Assembly (NCBI GenBank): GCA_031555955.1
Contig: JAVBTY010000065.1
Location: 1 to 64,000 of the forward strand
Source of the DNA: Azoarcus sp031555955
GTDB taxonomy: Bacteria; Pseudomonadota; Gammaproteobacteria; Burkholderiales; Rhodocyclaceae
DNA length: 64,000 bases
Direction: 5' to 3'
Shown: positions 62,745-64,000 of the stretch, one piece after another
Layout of the letters: each line of letters starts with the position of its first letter
Numbering within the stretch: position 1 is the first letter of the stretch
The notes under the pieces: generated by a model
Database searches by the model: none
What the model was told of the DNA's origin: nothing
Seen by the model: only the letters and a program-made list of their open reading frames with translations
Program-made: the position numbers and the translations under genes

Positions 62745-64000
62745 ATGAAACCGGCCTCCCTTCTCGTCATTTCCCTGCTGCTGTCTCTCGCCACGCCCGC
62801 CCTGGGCGAATGGCAGCTCGTCCTTAGCGACCGCGACCGCCGCATCGAGATCGACCGCGCCACCGTCACCCCTTCCGACCGCGGCACCAAGGTTGCATGG
62901 GGGCGGGTCGTGCTGGGGCCGGAGCAGGCGCGCCAGGCCGGTTACACCACGGTCAAGGCGCTGAACCGTTTCGACTGCATGAACCGTGGCTTTTCCACCA
63001 TCAAGCGCGTCTATCTGGACGATACCGACAGCGTGCTGCGTGAAGAGGCCGTCACCGACCAGGCTCCGGTTCTGGTCACGCGCAACTCGGTCGATGAACG
63101 CATGTGGCGCGAAGTCTGCCGTCCGCCCACCACAGACGATCTGGCGAAAACCGCGCGCGATGCGGGTCGTTCCGCTGCCGACGCGCAGGCGAAACAGGCC
63201 GCGCAGTCAAAAACAAAAACGAAATCACCCACGCCCGCCCCACAGACAAACGGCAAAACCGCCCAATCCGCGCCAGCGCCAGCAACGCCTGTAAAAACGG
63301 CGCCGCCTCAGCCTGTAGTGGTGGAAAAAACGCCCGTGCCAGAAAAACCTGCCATCGAAAGGAAAATGCCGGAGCAGCCCCCAGTGGCCGCGCAGCCGCC
63401 CGCCGAAAAAACGCCGGAGAACAAAGCGCAGGAAGAACGCACCACTGCCGCCGCGCCTCCCATGCCGCCGCAAACGTCTCAGCCGCGAACCTCCACGCCG
63501 CCAGCACCCCCAGCCAAAACGGCTCCGCCACAAACCACCCGCCCGCAGACGCCGCCGCAATCTCCACCACAAAGGCAGGATGCTCCATCCGCCGCGCCCG
63601 CCGCACCCGCCGCCGCGCGCACCACTTCCGCCGCCATATCCCTTCCCGCCCATACCGCCTGGCGCTACAGCGGGGACGCCGGACCGGAACACTGGGGGCT
63701 GCTGCGGCCAGAATGGCGGCTATGCGCCGAGGGCACGCGCCAGTCGCCCATCGATCTTTCAGACAGTGTGGCCGTGGATCTGGAGCCGGTGAAATTCGAC
63801 TACCGCAGCAGTCGTTTCCGCGTTACCGACACCGGCAACACCCTGCGTGTGGATGTGGGCGAAGGCATGGGCATCGAGCTGCGCGGGCACCGCTACGAAC
63901 TGGAATCCTTCACCCTGCACCGCCCTTCCGGAACGCGCACTGGCGGCCATTCCGGAGACATGTCGGTGCAGTTTCTGCACCGCGACGCCGAAGGCCGCAT
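62745..64000 (+). CDS. exported alpha-carbonic-anhydrase-like protein with N-terminal adhesin-E-like domain, 3'-truncated by window edge
   Basis: Open from ATG 62745 to the window end (418 residues so far). A signal peptide (about 1-21) precedes a small beta domain (22-135) of the surface-adhesin-E type, with two Cys (in FDCMN and EVCRPP). A long Pro/Ala/Thr/Lys-rich linker (about 150-300) leads to an alpha-carbonic-anhydrase fold: WRYSGDAGPEHWG, LCAEGTRQSPIDL and the ELESFTLHRPSG strand. Of the three zinc histidines, the first is Thr390 and the third is Gln409; only His392 remains. So it is probably a binding protein or pseudoenzyme. It is divergent from thiD-thiC. Confidence 0.85.
   Translation, partial: MKPASLLVISLLLSLATPALGEWQLVLSDRDRRIEIDRATVTPSDRGTKVAWGRVVLGPEQARQAGYTTVKALNRFDCMNRGFSTIKRVYLDDTDSVLREEAVTDQAPVLVTRNSVDERMWREVCRPPTTDDLAKTARDAGRSAADAQAKQAAQSKTKTKSPTPAPQTNGKTAQSAPAPATPVKTAPPQPVVVEKTPVPEKPAIERKMPEQPPVAAQPPAEKTPENKAQEERTTAAAPPMPPQTSQPRTSTPPAPPAKTAPPQTTRPQTPPQSPPQRQDAPSAAPAAPAAARTTSAAISLPAHTAWRYSGDAGPEHWGLLRPEWRLCAEGTRQSPIDLSDSVAVDLEPVKFDYRSSRFRVTDTGNTLRVDVGEGMGIELRGHRYELESFTLHRPSGTRTGGHSGDMSVQFLHRDAEGR

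Noticed and set aside
63190..63640. Pro/Ala/Lys/Thr-rich stretch that looks repetitive
   Set aside because: It is a low-complexity linker within one open reading frame, not a tandem repeat or mobile element.

Overview
The window looks like chromosomal DNA of a high-G+C betaproteobacterium, probably near the Rhodocyclales or Nitrosomonadales. This is an inference from gene content: a denitrification-type norCBEF/QD cluster with a DNR-like regulator, a PEP-CTERM protein, the CsgG/DUF4810/DUF799 lipoprotein set, a methylmalonyl-CoA branch, queA-tgt-yajC-secDF, and a TPP riboswitch ahead of thiD-thiC. Most of it is ordinary, tightly packed bacterial sequence with many 4-bp ATGA overlaps.

Layout. 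1-4.1 kb: 3' part of uvrB, a low-molecular-weight tyrosine phosphatase and three overlapping lipoprotein genes. 4.2-7.4 kb: a Kef-type antiporter, a YbdK-type carboxylate-amine ligase and a PuuD-type amidotransferase in one tight operon. 7.5-11.6 kb: an exported protein of unknown function, NAD(P)HX repair, and two orphan genes. 11.7-19.9 kb: a DMT exporter, nadC, a multidomain membrane C13 peptidase, tsaD, glyA, nrdR and ribD, closed by a bidirectional terminator. 20-27.8 kb: mcm-meaB-pccB-pccA (propionyl-CoA to succinyl-CoA) with a divergent GntR regulator. 27.9-33.5 kb: queA-tgt-yajC-secD-secF. 33.6-34.6 kb: tRNA-Leu(CAA) followed by fused debris of a phage-type integrase and an IS481-like transposase.

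34.6-48.3 kb: a Nudix hydrolase, a Lon-like protease, a DNA methyltransferase, a small OmpA-like protein, a thioesterase, acetate uptake (yjcH-actP), an enoyl-CoA hydratase, cobQ, a membrane M48 protease followed directly by a FeeM-type acyltransferase-PilZ fusion, and a RhlE-type helicase. 48.3-55.8 kb: the nitric oxide reductase cluster, with an FNR/DNR box ahead of norC and a CcoG-like polyferredoxin between norQ and norD. 55.9-64 kb: a BepA-like protease, moaC, a PEP-CTERM protein with a thioester-domain-like Cys/Gln pattern, a small Cys-rich membrane protein, riboswitch-thiD-thiC, and the start of an exported alpha-carbonic-anhydrase-like protein that lacks two of the three zinc histidines.

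Functional links. The nor cluster carries its own maturation factors and regulator. Methylmalonyl-CoA mutase needs cobalamin, and cobQ is in the window. Acetate uptake, the enoyl-CoA hydratase and the propionate branch fit growth on organic acids. The parts most worth following up are the M48/acyltransferase-PilZ pair, the C13 membrane protein, the thioester-like PEP-CTERM protein, the carbonic-anhydrase pseudoenzyme and the polyferredoxin in the nor cluster. No rRNA, CRISPR array or intact mobile element was seen.
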